Source of the DNA: Rhynchonema sp. JSB1_4
Taxonomy: Eukaryota; Nematoda; Chromadorea; Monhysterida; Xyalidae
Reading direction: 5' to 3'
DNA length: 64,000 nucleotides
Assembly: GCA_030248065.1 (NCBI GenBank)
Contig: JASAMV010001308.1
Span: 27,481 to 91,480 of the forward strand
This document shows positions 50,201 to 61,394 of the stretch, one piece after another. Position numbers and translations under genes: made by a program. Position 1 is the stretch's first letter. Each line of letters begins with the position of its first letter. The notes under the pieces were generated by a model. It saw only the letters and a program-made list of their open reading frames with translations. It was not told the DNA's origin and did not search any database.

Positions 50201-53200
50201 GTGAATTGAATTCCCCTAAAGAAGCCCACGCTCATGACATGAATATTTGCAACAAAGGTTTTCAAACCGAAACAATCAGACCGGAAACTGACGTAAACAC
50301 GAAAACACGGGAGAACATCATCATAGTTTCTTTTCAATCATCGTGCGCACGCACGACATTGACAACCGCCTAAACCGCACTACAATGTATAGTCGCTAGT
50401 GCAAATATATGTACCACAAATGTCATTCACTCGCTCAAAGTGGTAGTAACTTTTTCATTCATATATATTATATCAAGGGTTCATTCATGTTCAGGCGGGG
50501 TCGGAATCAGATCGTGTAGATCTTCAGCTATAAGTGGGTAGGTATAGTCTGTAGAGTATCCTGTGTCACAATCAACATCACCATTGCGCATCTGTTCAAC
50601 AGGTGCGATGTTACATACAAATACTGTTATTATCTGCCATTATCTCGAAAAAAATGAACAACTTTGTGCCTTTTGAAATATCATTTTTCTTTTCGTTTGC
50701 AGTTGTCTTTCACTTGTACGACTCAGACGGCAACGGATACCTCGACAGCACGGTCAGTTGTTTGCGATCTAGTGTGTCCTGCCATGCCAACTATGATTTC
50801 ATCAACTAAAAGTCAATAGAAAAATTGAAAATATAAACCAGGCCGATAAATAACGATAAAAGTGCTGCTAACAAAGTTTAATTTTGGCAACAACGGCAAA
50901 TACAAGGGCATAGCCCTGAAGCGGAGGCCCATTATGCCGGAGTTTCTATATCCAGCTAATGTGATGACAAGTATTCCTGTGCTAGAAACTCATCGATCAC
51001 GCGCACGAATTTGCATTGATGCAATGATTTTGCAGGAAATGGAGAGTATCATCGAACAAATGATGAACGTTGCTCGTTACCTCGAATGGGACACCATCGA
51101 ACTTGAGCCGGTTAGTTCCGTGCCGTTGGCGAAGTGAAAGTACCTGCTAGGGACCGTAAGGATTTACGAAAGTTCTACTGTCTTAGCGTATACAGCACGT
51201 ATGTAGTAGTTTACTCGATGTTTCGTTTGTCCACTTGAGCCCGCTCGAAGATACACTCGGGTAAACATTGTCACATCGGCGCGCCCGACCATTGAGCCCT
51301 TATCGACACATTTGCCCAATGTTTATGCGCATAATGTTTTCCCCCACCCACTTTAGTATGCAGCCGCCACAACAAGTTTCAATGAATGAAAATATTGTGC
51401 GCGTGGCACGGTTAGTCATACTAAAAATAGACTACACACACACACACAAGTTACAAGAACTTTCGTCACAACAAAGTTGAGTACACGTGGCCAACATGTC
51501 TCTGTGTGTTGCGAAACGAACACAGGGAAATAAAGGTATACGCGTGACTCACCTTTGTGTCATTACTGGTGGCAGAAGTCGCCACTAAAAAATATCTTGC
51601 CCAAATGATACATAATGCTCATTTTACGTGCTCATAGCTGATGTTTCACATGCAGATCGTGCGTGACATGATGCGCGAGATTGACTACGATTCGGACGGT
51701 ACCGTAACCCTGGAGGAATGGAAACGCGGTGGTCTGACAACGATTCCGCTATTAGTGTTGTTGGGATTCGATACGGTATGTATATGTGTTGGGGTTGACT
51801 GCTGATTCAGTGTTGTTCTTTCATTTTTAGTTTTTATCCTCAGTTGTCTGCTTGTCTGTTGATTATGCGCACATATTGCCTGCCAGCGTAACGTGCAACA
51901 ACCTGTAGCAATAAACATGGCACCGGAAGCCGCGTGCTAAATTCTCGCACCACGTACTTAAATCGGATTGTGCCCATGGTTTCGTCTTACATGCGATGAC
52001 TGACCACGCTGTCGTTCGTTCATGTGCTGCTCTATGGACAAGTTTTCCCATTCCAAGATATTCTCACCAACAGCGCGCCATGTGTTTTCAATCTTGAGCT
52101 TGTTTTTTAATCTCACGCAACATGAACAACAACACTCCAGGAACTTCGGTGCAGATGCGCACTCTGTACTATGGCCAAGAACACTTATGTAACACTCACG
52201 TGCCGCACATAAAAGTTTGGTTTTTACAGGCCACTTGTTTCCAGCGTTTCAGCCTTACAAAACCTTACGGCGCATGAGTTGTTAGGTGACACAAACGGGT
52301 GTAGCTCACATTTTCCAGCATTGTTCCCACAATCAGTGTATCAGGAACGTGCCCACGCAGAATGTTTGACAGATTAATCCACCAACCAAAAATGCACCCC
52401 AGTGCCACGATTGTGACGTCATCGTTTTTAGCAATGCTAAACGTTCCATGCTGATTCCCAAGCTGCCAAATCACGATACGGACCTGTTCCTGTGTTTTGC
52501 CCTCCACCACACAATGCGATTGTGCGCAACTGCGTGCAAAGTGATTATTATTTGCATAGTTTGGTGCTATTTTGATCCGCGCATGTTTGCTCTGCGCTGG
52601 TTCAGGACTTTATATTGCGCAATTCCAGGTAGACTTGCTGTGCTTGCTTGCACCCCATGTGCAGCGGGTTGGGTGCCAAGAGCGGATCCAGGGGGCACAG
52701 GGGCCATTGCCCCCTTTGGTCCATTTGGACCCTGAAGAGGGGCACCGTTTCGAAAGTAAGAAGGCAAAGGGACCCCTAAATCGCAGGATTTTTACTCTTA
52801 TATGCTCAAAAGTCCAAAAATCGCGCGTCAAACACACCAATTTTAATGAAATTTGGCCCTCTCGCGCGCAAAAAGTGCCAAAATTTAGCGCGCGCAGCGC
52901 GCATTGTCACATTTTGCATAATATTTGGTGTAAAAAGCGCGAAATTCGAAACAAGCACTGGAGAAACATGACTTTTCATAAATGGAACAAGCACTAGATA
53001 AAAATGACTTTTTGGATTTGACCCCTCCCTTGGCCAAAAGCTGGATCCGCCACTGTTGGGTGCATCTGTATGTTGGCACATGCCAACCCACCCATGCACC
53101 TAGCATCCCAAAAGCCGGTCATTTTGCGCGTGGCTGCTGTCTGTGTGTGGTTCTGCGAAGGATTGCAAGGTTATTGAATGTTAGCGCCGCACAATTAATG

Positions 53201-56200
53201 ATAGCGACGGTGTACGCTTCTAAATGTCAGAATATCTAGCAGCGTGGATAAACATGATATGAAACTCAACAGAATACCGTACAGTCAATGCTTGCGCGGT
53301 ACTAATACTCTGGCTGACCAATCTCATAGATCGACCCTTACCTCATAGCAGGCTGGTATCATCTGTGTTTGCACATTCACTGAACAAACACCTTTATCTG
53401 CATATGTATTACGTTTACGTACATTGTACACGCGCTGGTCGAATGGAGCCAATCATCCACCGTTGTTCGCCAAAGTCAGATATTTTTTGCTGTGCCTGGT
53501 TGCACGCAAGTGCCATTTAGATGGACGCAAATTGGAACGGAAGGTGCGCATGTGTGGGCGTGCGAACGACCGAATTATCTGCGGCTCACTTGTCCATATA
53601 CCTACATATCTAGAAATCGTATCGCTACGGTATGTGTATGTATGTATACGTACGTGAAGGCACCCACTCAAATCACTGATTGCTGTGCAGACCCAGATTA
53701 TGTGTACCTTATGATTGCATCAGTACTTTGACCACCTTGTACGAAATATTTTTTCAAAATCCTTGCCTGATCCGTAAAGCTCACGCAGCATGAGCTCTGT
53801 CCATGACCGATAACCAGCACGATTGATGATGCAACGTTTTGAAAAAAGTCTCTCCAAAAACACGTGTGCTCAAGCTCTTCAGACGTTGTTGAAGTGTGCT
53901 AGCATGAGAACGGTAATTTTTTCGTAGCTGATGCTTGTCAGTGCCAGATATGCATGTACGCAGCACTAGGTGGCTCAGCAAGTCGGCGCATTCAGACGAT
54001 TTGCAGCATGGCCCGTGATCTCAGTCTTACTGTAATCGCCGGAGGGTCGGTTCGGATGTTTTTTGCTCGCGGCCTTTTTATTATCAACGTATATGATGAA
54101 TATCAACGTATATGATGATGAAACACACCATCGTATCTGCATCCAGATCACGGGAGCAGACAGAGAAATGCGCTATTTTTGTTCCTTTAACAACTATGAA
54201 CGAAAGTCTGGTCTCGACGTCTGATGTTGTTAGTCATACAAATTGGCAGAAAACCTGCGTATGCTTGAGTTTGTATTTTATGTTGATGCACTGTAAGCTA
54301 CCATACTCATACTATTGTTAATAATATACGCACATGTCAAGAGGCATGTCGTTTCGTTCGCATGCTCGAAGATATTTTAAATAAAAAATTAACTAAACGG
54401 CTCTGGCATTTTACATTATGCGCGGGCGTTTGTTTCCTTCATGTTTGTCTTATGGAGGCTGGCCAGTGCGAAACAAGTGGGTTTTAAGCGCGTTGGCTTT
54501 TGTAACATTTTTATGCAAAGCTAAACCTTTGAGAATAATCACAATACCATGCCGTCTACAGGTAAACAACATCGTAGCGTAGCCAAAAGGTAAAAGTTAA
54601 TATAAATACAAATGCACACAGATACACGCATACCAACCAACAGTTTGCAAGCACTTCTTTCGATCGAACCACACAAGGTGATTATGCGATGTTGCACCAA
54701 AACCTGTTTTGCAGCGTCAGTACAGAACATAGCCTGGGTGTCTGTTTGCGCACCACTGCCGCTATGCACTGTCATGTGCCTTGTAGAATATGGGCTTATA
54801 GTAATGTCGTCAAATCATGTCCTCACATTTTGTCCTCAACCACATGTATTATTTTCGCGCTCATTTGGGGCTCTTTGTCTGTTCGACGACTATACTTGAA
54901 GACATGATTTGACCACAAAACTATTAGCCATGACCATAGAGTACAGTAAACTTTGAAGTCAGAATACTGCACATTGTTGCTCTGTCAATGCTATTGTGTC
55001 TGTTACATGTCAAATTGAATTTGTGGTCTCAATGACATGTTCACAAAAATTTTATAGCGCAATTCTTGAGTTACTAAGTTTTAATTTCCTGGGCAAAATT
55101 GGTCCATGGCACCAGTATCCGCTCAAACTCGTTGTGATTCTCAATTTCCTACAACTATGTATTTGTTCGACTGTTCAGGGAATAAAAAAAAAGATAGCTA
55201 CATACTTAAATATTTGACATGGATTGTAATAGCAAACGATTTGTTTACAATCTCGACCCACGTGTTATGCAGCCCTGCGCGTTATCTGTAGAATTATGAG
55301 GTGGTGCCACTTTGCATATCCAATACATGTTAAAGAATTGTAAAATAGCAGCTTATCTCGATCCAACAATGCAGATTGCTATGTATTCGGCTTCAGTATG
55401 TACATAATGTGGAAATAAGGTGCCCTCCTGCACAGTGGGCTTGTGTTTATGCTTCATTGCAATTTGTTGCACCAACAACAACGTGAAGCAATTTGATTTG
55501 GCACAGCAGCTTGACCATGTAAATTGAAAAGCCCTGCCGTATTACTGGCGTCATACATAGGTGAACTGTACATGTTTTATGCCAATCTGTGCATATCCAG
55601 TTTGTCCCCAGGTCGGCATAAGGAACTGACTAAAATTTTCCGCCCCAGCTCTTGTGGAAATTAGGTTTTGTTCCGGGTTAATTCAGTGAAAAAATAACAG
55701 CAGCTCTGCTGATAGCCTGGACTACAAAAATTGCCCTTAGTTACCCTCTAATGAACACAGGAGTGACTGAGGGTGAGCCGATAGAAGTGGGGACTGCTTA
55801 GTTTCGTGCTGCACATTACGTTTAAACTGCGAACACAAAATTCATTGAACGTTTTCTGCGCACCTGTGCGCGTGCAGCTGCCACTTCCAATGTTTATTGG
55901 AGGTATATGTGTTTACTGTCTGATGTTGTGTACACCATTCATCAAATCGTACAGCAATTGTACACGTCAATGTCATCGTATATCACTGCAGCACCCGTAC
56001 TGGATAGGCGCACGCACGCTGGGAGTGAGCGCGCAATGCTTGCTTGCACTGTGACTGCACGTTGGGCGAGCGAGTGTATGCGGGCGCGTTCACATTTTTG
56101 AATGCGCGTCGGTTTTTCGCGTCACACAGATACACACACAGCGGCTGTGTGGAGTGCAATCAATGAGGGTGCGTTTCGGCTACGTGTTTCTTTTTGTTTC

Positions 56201-59200
56201 CAACACGCACTTACGTTTCACTATTTTATTGTCTCCAATGACGACCTGTGTCAGCTGCTCCATTATTTTATGACGAACACCCACGCTTCCTTTAATTCGC
56301 ATACGCAATATTTCGGTACTGCTCATGCAGATCCATTTTTGTCACCAGATCATATTTTTCGTGCACAGTGCGCGTCTAACCAGCAGTTTTTTCATTTCTA
56401 TTCAAATTTCAAACCAGACGGAACCCCGTCATTTCCATCTTTGTCCATTCGTTGCAGACAATGAGTCTCGCTCAGCTATTGTACTCTTGTCGACGACCGA
56501 CCTTTTCTTTGTGACGTTCACATCACGCGGTACAAAACTGACAACCAAACGCAAGCGTGTTTCTTTTCCTGCATTGTCGCACACCAGATGTATACATGTC
56601 TTTGCCATACCTATCTTTGGTGTGCTTTCACGGCGAAACTGTTTGTGAATATCATTACGCCAGCGAGCTCTTTGCTTCGATTGGTATGACTGGCTTTGGC
56701 TGATATTATCACATGTCCGTTCTTCATTCTTATAGTATTCCGAATTACTATACTGCATAAATATTTCGTATGCATTCAGATTGTCCACTGCCTAATTACC
56801 AGATGCGATGCAATGCATGTAATCACCGCATAATTACCACGTCAACATAATTGTACACTAATTGCGCAACAACGAACATGTTCAGACGACTGTTGTGTGT
56901 GCGTAGTGCCGAGTCGCACGAGTCGCTCTCATCGTGGGTGATCGATTCGGCATCGTCCGCTGCATCCAGCACGGTCGCCATACACGACACCGATGACTCG
57001 GCGCAATCAACGTCCGATATCGAAGTCGAGAAATCGAGTCGATACGCAAATCTTGGCGCGTTGCCAAACGACGTCATTCGACGACTCGACTCCAACGCCG
57101 ATCTGACCGATGTGCTGCGTAAAACGTCGTTCTTCCACACTGCTGGCGTACGTGTGAATCGGCTGTTATTTTGCGAGCTCATGTTCAGCCAAATCTATTT
57201 TTTCATATATGTGACAAGTTTAAACGCGTCTGACTCGCCATAGAAATGCGTAGTATGTCACGACGTTCTAATCTTTTTCATTATATTTTCTCCCTGCTGC
57301 AATTTACTCTCCAGAGAGCACATTTATGTATAGCGTGGTGACAAAACGTCAGAGGCAATCTTTTAAATATGCGCACCTTCACCTGTCTTGAGTGTGGTCC
57401 GTGGGCGTTCGGGAAAGGCGATTGTTTATCAATTGGGTTGTTCACTTGACCTACTGTCACTGCAGTGTGGACGTCATTGGCGAGAGTATACTAGTATACT
57501 GTAGGAACTTGTTGCGGATGTCGCTCTCCCACTGTTTATGATTAGCAGCGTGCAGGGCCACCAACTGTTTGTTTGTTCTTCGGTGAATATTGCACGCGCC
57601 GCTGATAAGAACTTTGACTGGACACTGTTCACACTCACGCACAACATGAGAGAAATTGTACTCGATTTGCGCGCGGCCACTTGTCATTCTCATTCGCAAT
57701 CATCATCTTGAGAAACAGACGACGACAGTTATGCATCATCAGTCCTATTTCCCAATCACATCAAACATTCAATCCCGTATACGTACGCTAGCTCGTAGAC
57801 TTTATCTTGGACTTGCATCTTAACGGACACACTTCGTGTCACGTTCAGCCCCCAGGTGCTAGACTGTAATCACATTAATCGAGCACCATGTTTCTATTTC
57901 AGGAGATGAAAGAGGACGGTACACATCTGTGGAAACTGCGTCGATTCAAGCGTGCGGCCATGTGTAACATTTGTCTGCAACTGTTGGTGGCTTGGGGAGG
58001 CAAACAGGGCCTATCATGCACACGTAAGTGCCCACAGTTCCGTTGATTCTTTTGCTAGCATTTCAGACAGCTTTCTGCATAGTCGTTTAATATTAGACGA
58101 CCCAGTATTGTTTCACAAACACAGCGAAAAACTCCATTTAAATCGCACATACACATATGCACAGTAAGTGTTGCAAATGCTGGCTGCCCCCATATAACGT
58201 TAGCCAAGGGTAAAATACCTCAATGACAGGCTGGCTAAGTTCATTCATACCGCGCTGTCCGTTCCATGAATGAATAGCGAATACTGGTGCCTTATCCAAC
58301 TATCATAACCAGTCAGCTTGCATTGACATGGCAACTGCTAGAATAGTACGACCTCACGTGGTCGTAGTAATTAACGACAGCGAGGGTCTATATTTAGTGG
58401 CATAGGCGTAGGTGTATTTGTCCACGCAAATAGAAGTTGAGTTTATTGTATTGACAACAACTGCAACCGTGCCGAGGTATGCAAGCATATCAGTTAAATC
58501 AATAACTTTAAATTATAATGCCTGATATAGTCTGTTGATTATATTTCGACATAGTGTATAAGCCCCATTCAGCGATGTTTGGAGCGGGCTGGGTCGACGC
58601 CATTCTAAATGAATGTTTCAGGCATTGCCAACTCATTCGCGGGCCAAACATTGTTGTGCTGCAACGCCACCTTTTGCGCCACGCGAAAGCAAGTACGTCC
58701 TTTGCCTAGTAGCAAACCTTAACCTCTTTAACCGCCCCCCCCCCCACACGGATCAAAATACCGAAGGGTGATTTAACATTTCAGTGGATTCATATTTCAG
58801 TGTGCAAGTACACCGTACACGAGCGTTGCGTTGCTAAAGCACCCAACAATTGTATCTGCACGTACGTGAAGAGCGTCAAGGGCACCACCGAGACCATGCA
58901 ACATCACTGGGTGGAGGGCAACAGCGCCGGCAAATGTCAGAAATGCAAGAAATCGGTCAAGACGTTCGATGGCAAACACTGCAGATGGTGTCAGACAACG
59001 GTCGGTTGAGGTTCAATAGTGCAAGGTGACATTTCCGCACAAACTGCTGTATGTTTCAGATCCACACTCGCTGTGGGCCGAGTTTCAAATCTGAATGCAA
59101 CTTCGGTCCGTTGGCCACTCACATTCTACCTCCGACGTCCATATGTCCCGCTGTATTGGTACGTCCAGCTATATACAGCTGACAAATGTTTCATTCGATG

Positions 59201-61394
59201 CCGGCATATTTGTGCGTGAGCGTATACATCAACACTTCTATCACAGGATCGACCGTCACAGAGAGAAACGTCGTCAACAGCGTTGGACGGCGAACCAGAT
59301 TCGACGCGCCGACCCAGCAACCAATCGGTCACGCATCCACACTCCTTCCAGATCACGCCTCCGGCCAACACCAGACCGTTGTTGGTGTTCATCAATCCAA
59401 AGAGTGGCGGAAAACAGGGCGAAAAGTTGGTGATGCGTTTTACGCGGCCTAAACGCAGCCGGCACAGATTGAGTCAAGCAACCAGTATACTGTAGATGTT
59501 TATAACTGCGTTACGCAATATAGTTTGATTGGCGATAACTAGTTCATTATACCAACAAAAATTAGATGAAACGAGTCTATACCATTACAACCATTACGTG
59601 GTCTTCAGTCAGACAAACCACAGTCAACTTTCAGACTGTACAGAAAGTTCCAATATCTGCTCAACCCTCGACAAGTCTACAATTTGGGTCACGGTGGTCC
59701 AAACGAAGGCCTGAAGACGTTCAAAGGTGTCAATGGCGTGCACATACTCTGTTGTGGCGGCGATGGCACCGTTGGATGGGTGTTAGAAGCCATGGGTATG
59801 TCTTGTCTGTTCGTTTTGAATCAGGCGACCGTCTCACTTTGAGTGTATCCTAACCCAAATCATGTTATTGTATAAATTGAGCACCCACATTGTTCAGACA
59901 AGCTGTATCGCGATGACGAGCGCCGTCCGCCGGTCGGCGTGCTGCCGTTGGGTACTGGCAACGACCTGGCTCGATGTTTGAATTGGGGCGGTGGATACGA
60001 ACACGAATCGCTCAATAAAGTGCTCGGCAAGATCGACAAGGCCAACTCGGTGATGATGGATCGATGGCAGATTCGCATCGCACAGACCGATCCAGTCGAC
60101 AAGGGCGATGTCGTGCCCTACAACATCGTCAACAACTATTTTTCGATTGGAGTGGTGAGTCATTGAACCTACAGCACTCTGATCAATCTATCATCAATTC
60201 ACTCATCAGGACGCATCGATCGCACATCGATTTCACGTGATGCGCGAGAAGCATCCGGAGAAGTTCAATAGTCGAACCAAGAATAAACTGTGGTATTTCG
60301 AGTTCGGCACTAACGAGACGCTGTCGGCGACGTGCAAGAACTTGCATGAAGAAATCGATATTGTGGTGAGTAGCAGTCTCATCACTTCCTGTTGTCACAT
60401 AGCCACAAGCCAAAAGCACAGCCAGTCACTGCGAATTTGACTGAAAACCACCATTGATCAACCTTTCAGTGTGATGGTGTGTCGCTCGAGCTCGGCACGG
60501 GTACACCGTTGGAGGGCATTGCACTGCTCAACATTCCAAGCATCTATGGTGGCAGCAATCTCTGGGGCGAATCGTCCACCAAAAAGAAGTCCGCCATGTC
60601 CGGCTCGAACACCGATGTCAGTCAAAGCGTGCAAGGTTAGTCGTTCAAGCTTTACTTGCACCTTTATGTGCACATATGGTATTCAGGTGAGTATGAGGTA
60701 TAATGGCGAGGGCCAGCCTTTCTTGTGTATGTGCAGTACAGGTGCGGCTTTGTGCTTGTGCTCAGCATAACTGTGCGGGGGACCTCCAAATGTCAGCCAT
60801 TTGCAGACATCGGTGATCGCCTAATCGAAGTGGTCGGACTCCAATCGGCCATGGCTGTCGGCCAGATCAAAGCCGGACTGCGTGGCTCCGGTCGACGACT
60901 CGCTCAATGCTCATCGATAGTCATCAGGTATGAGAATACTTCTTTATTCATATCACGCACATCAGTTTCAAACAAATATTGTACATTAGCAATTAGAAAT
61001 AGTACACATGGGAATAGTCACAGCAAAATACCATACAAACGGACAAAAAAACTGATCGTTCCTACACAGGACCAAGAAGCGGTATCCGATGCAAATCGAC
61101 GGCGAACCCTGGATGCAACCGGCCTGCACCATACACATCACGCATAAGAATCAAGTGCCCATGCTTATGTGTAAGTTCACAGTTTGGGGGCCACGCTGTT
61201 AGCATCTGCCCGCAAATGAAAAAATAACAGAACAGAAACAGTACGTAGGATTAGATAAGCTATGATGGTATGATAAGTTTCTCAGCACATGTGGTTCCTT
61301 TCTGATGTGTATGACACGCCTTTCAGCAGTGAAACACAAGAAACCTCGACTATGGTCGCTTTTTGAACGCAAGTCGGACGTCGCCGAGGACTGA
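44787..61394 (+). CDS. dgk: Type I diacylglycerol kinase (RVH, EF-hands, C1 x2)
   Basis: Twenty-one coding exons join in frame to 963 codons. The enzyme phosphorylates diacylglycerol to phosphatidic acid using ATP, ending DAG signalling at membranes. Visible order: RVH domain (about 25-103); Ser/Thr-rich linker (105-325); EF-hand loops 346-357 and 391-402 with all calcium ligands; C1A (H429, C442, C445, C460, C463, H468, C471, C479); C1B (H497, C507, C510, C522, C525, H530, C533, C541); catalytic domain from about 603 with [14 protein letters not shown] (662-666) and [10 protein letters not shown] (691-700); accessory domain to about 930. This is the architecture of DGK alpha/beta/gamma, but about 230 residues longer than DGK alpha, mostly in the linker. 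Intact EF loops suggest calcium control. Which of the three paralogues it matches cannot be said. Confidence 0.93.
44911..47113. other. DGK intron 1
   Basis: A 2.2-kb intron with no recognised feature apart from scattered short A/T-rich words and a GA tract (GAGAGAGAGGGAGAGAG) near 46,263. Confidence 0.6.
47114..47193 (+). CDS. dgk: DGK exon 2
   Basis: Encodes [20 protein letters not shown] of the RVH domain. Acceptor GATTGCAG, donor GAG/GTATGG, phase 0. The donor is followed within 14 bases by a long GT tract. Confidence 0.9.
47207..47270. repeat. Long GT microsatellite
   Basis: About 32 uninterrupted GT units immediately downstream of the exon 2 donor. Confidence 0.95.
47511..47619 (+). 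CDS. dgk: DGK exon 3
   Basis: Encodes [20 protein letters not shown] and LCRHLFMSF, the second half of the RVH domain. Donor AAAC/GTGAGT, phase 1. Confidence 0.92.
48031..48225 (+). CDS. dgk: DGK exon 4: linker
   Basis: The acceptor CTACTTCTTCAG at 48030 keeps the frame from exon 3 and opens [18 protein letters not shown]. An upstream acceptor at 47933 would enter another frame. Polar and presumably disordered, with [20 protein letters not shown] likely helical. Donor TCAG/GTCGGT, phase 1. Confidence 0.85.
48628..48708 (+). CDS. dgk: DGK exon 5: linker
   Basis: Encodes [18 protein letters not shown] and neighbours: Ser/Thr/Pro-rich with candidate phosphorylation sites. Acceptor GTCCTCAG, donor CAGC/GTGAGC, phase 1. 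Confidence 0.8.
49120..49245 (+). CDS. dgk: DGK exon 6: linker
   Basis: Encodes a serine-rich segment including [18 protein letters not shown], with several basophilic-kinase-like RxxS and RKS sites. Donor CAAC/GTTAGT, phase 1. Confidence 0.8.
49581..49883 (+). CDS. dgk: DGK exon 7: linker end and pre-EF helix
   Basis: It ends in [20 protein letters not shown], the conserved helix before EF-hand 1. The first part is again Ser/Thr/Pro-rich. The acceptor is uncertain: 49580 is chosen for its pyrimidine tract, but 49689 (ATTGCAG) is in the same phase and would drop 36 codons. Donor GAAT/GTATGT, phase 1. Confidence 0.75.
50703..50752 (+). CDS. dgk: DGK exon 8: EF-hand 1
   Basis: Encodes [14 protein letters not shown]; the twelve-residue loop is completed by Glu, the first codon of exon 9. 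Acceptor TTTGCAG, donor ACG/GTCAGT, phase 0. Confidence 0.92.
51036..51110 (+). CDS. dgk: DGK exon 9
   Basis: Encodes [19 protein letters not shown], the helix between the two EF-hands. Acceptor ATTTTGCAG, donor CCG/GTTAGT, phase 0. Confidence 0.92.
51656..51775 (+). CDS. dgk: DGK exon 10: EF-hand 2
   Basis: Encodes [15 protein letters not shown] with a complete calcium loop, then [13 protein letters not shown], the conserved segment leading to C1A. Donor ACG/GTATGT, phase 0. Confidence 0.93.
52677..53055. mobile_element. hAT-like non-autonomous element with 8-bp duplication
   Basis: The left end CAAGAGCGGATCCAGG and right end CTGGATCCGCCACTG are imperfect inverted termini of the CAGTGGCGGATCCAG type. 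TTGGGTGC directly precedes the left end (52,669-52,676) and follows the right end (53,056-53,063), an 8-bp target duplication as expected for hAT elements. The 379-bp interior has no transposase. Confidence 0.85.
56878..57147 (+). CDS. Candidate internal first exon of DGK
   Basis: An ATG at 56878 opens 90 codons of clearly coding character (GC-rich third positions, serine-rich first half) ending at donor GGC/GTACGT in phase 0. Exon 11 starts in phase 0, so the product would be a 632-residue kinase with this N-terminus directly before C1A and without RVH and EF-hands. As an internal cassette it fails: its only good upstream acceptor (TGTTCAG, 56,885) would enter in phase 2. The peptide ends [18 protein letters not shown] recognise no domain in it. 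Confidence 0.6.
57903..58023 (+). CDS. dgk: DGK exon 11: C1A, first part
   Basis: Encodes the first zinc ligands H429, C442, C445 and C460 in a sequence ending GGKQGLSCT. Acceptor CTATTTCAG, donor ACAC/GTAAGT, phase 1. Confidence 0.93.
58801..59000 (+). CDS. dgk: DGK exon 12: C1A end and C1B
   Basis: Begins [10 protein letters not shown], finishing C1A, and continues with C1B up to HCRWCQTT. Acceptor ATATTTCAG, donor ACG/GTCGGT, phase 0. Confidence 0.93.
59060..59158 (+). CDS. dgk: DGK exon 13: C1B end
   Basis: [13 protein letters not shown] supplies the last C1B ligands; [13 protein letters not shown] is the conserved linker to the kinase domain. Acceptor ATGTTTCAG, donor TTG/GTACGT, phase 0. 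Confidence 0.92.
59247..59425 (+). CDS. dgk: DGK exon 14: catalytic domain start
   Basis: A Ser/Thr-rich linker, then [18 protein letters not shown], the first catalytic motif. The donor lies inside the Lys codon (AA/GTTGGT), phase 2, and the frame resumes as KLYRKF in exon 15. Confidence 0.92.
59635..59795 (+). CDS. dgk: DGK exon 15: GGDGT motif
   Basis: Encodes [13 protein letters not shown] and [19 protein letters not shown], the glycine-rich ATP-binding motif. Donor ATGG/GTATGT, phase 1. Confidence 0.95.
59898..60154 (+). CDS. dgk: DGK exon 16: catalytic core
   Basis: Encodes [20 protein letters not shown], and ends at NNYFSIGV, the start of the accessory domain. Acceptor GTTCAG, donor GTG/GTGAGT, phase 0. 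Confidence 0.95.
60210..60365 (+). CDS. dgk: DGK exon 17: accessory domain
   Basis: Encodes [20 protein letters not shown] and [19 protein letters not shown], among the most conserved blocks of animal DGKs. Donor GTG/GTGAGT, phase 0. Confidence 0.95.
60470..60635 (+). CDS. dgk: DGK exon 18: accessory domain
   Basis: Encodes [20 protein letters not shown], then a polar loop rich in Ser and Lys. Donor CAAG/GTTAGT, phase 1. Confidence 0.95.
60807..60927 (+). CDS. dgk: DGK exon 19: accessory domain
   Basis: Encodes [20 protein letters not shown] and [12 protein letters not shown]. Acceptor TTTGCAG, donor TCAG/GTATGA, phase 2. Confidence 0.95.
61070..61170 (+). CDS. dgk: DGK exon 20: accessory domain end
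   Basis: Encodes [20 protein letters not shown] followed by HKNQVPML, the family's C-terminal block. Donor ATGT/GTAAGT, phase 1. Confidence 0.95.
61327..61394 (+). CDS. dgk: DGK exon 21: C-terminal tail and stop
   Basis: A basic tail, [17 protein letters not shown], with an acidic end before TGA at 61392-61394. Acceptor CTTTCAG at 61326; a CAG repeat allows an alternative acceptor 3 bases later. Confidence 0.88.

Larger units (their letters stand above)
51776..57902. other. DGK intron 10, 6.1 kb
   Basis: Contains a hAT-like insertion at 52,677 and the candidate internal first exon at 56,878. No other gene seen. Confidence 0.65.

Noticed and set aside
58622..58692. Possible extra kinase exon with good acceptor (ATGTTTCAG) and donor (CAA/GTACGT), encoding a Cys-rich peptide
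   Set aside because: Its 71 bases would shift the frame between exons 11 and 12, whose direct junction restores a perfect C1 domain. At most a poison exon or a decayed duplicate.
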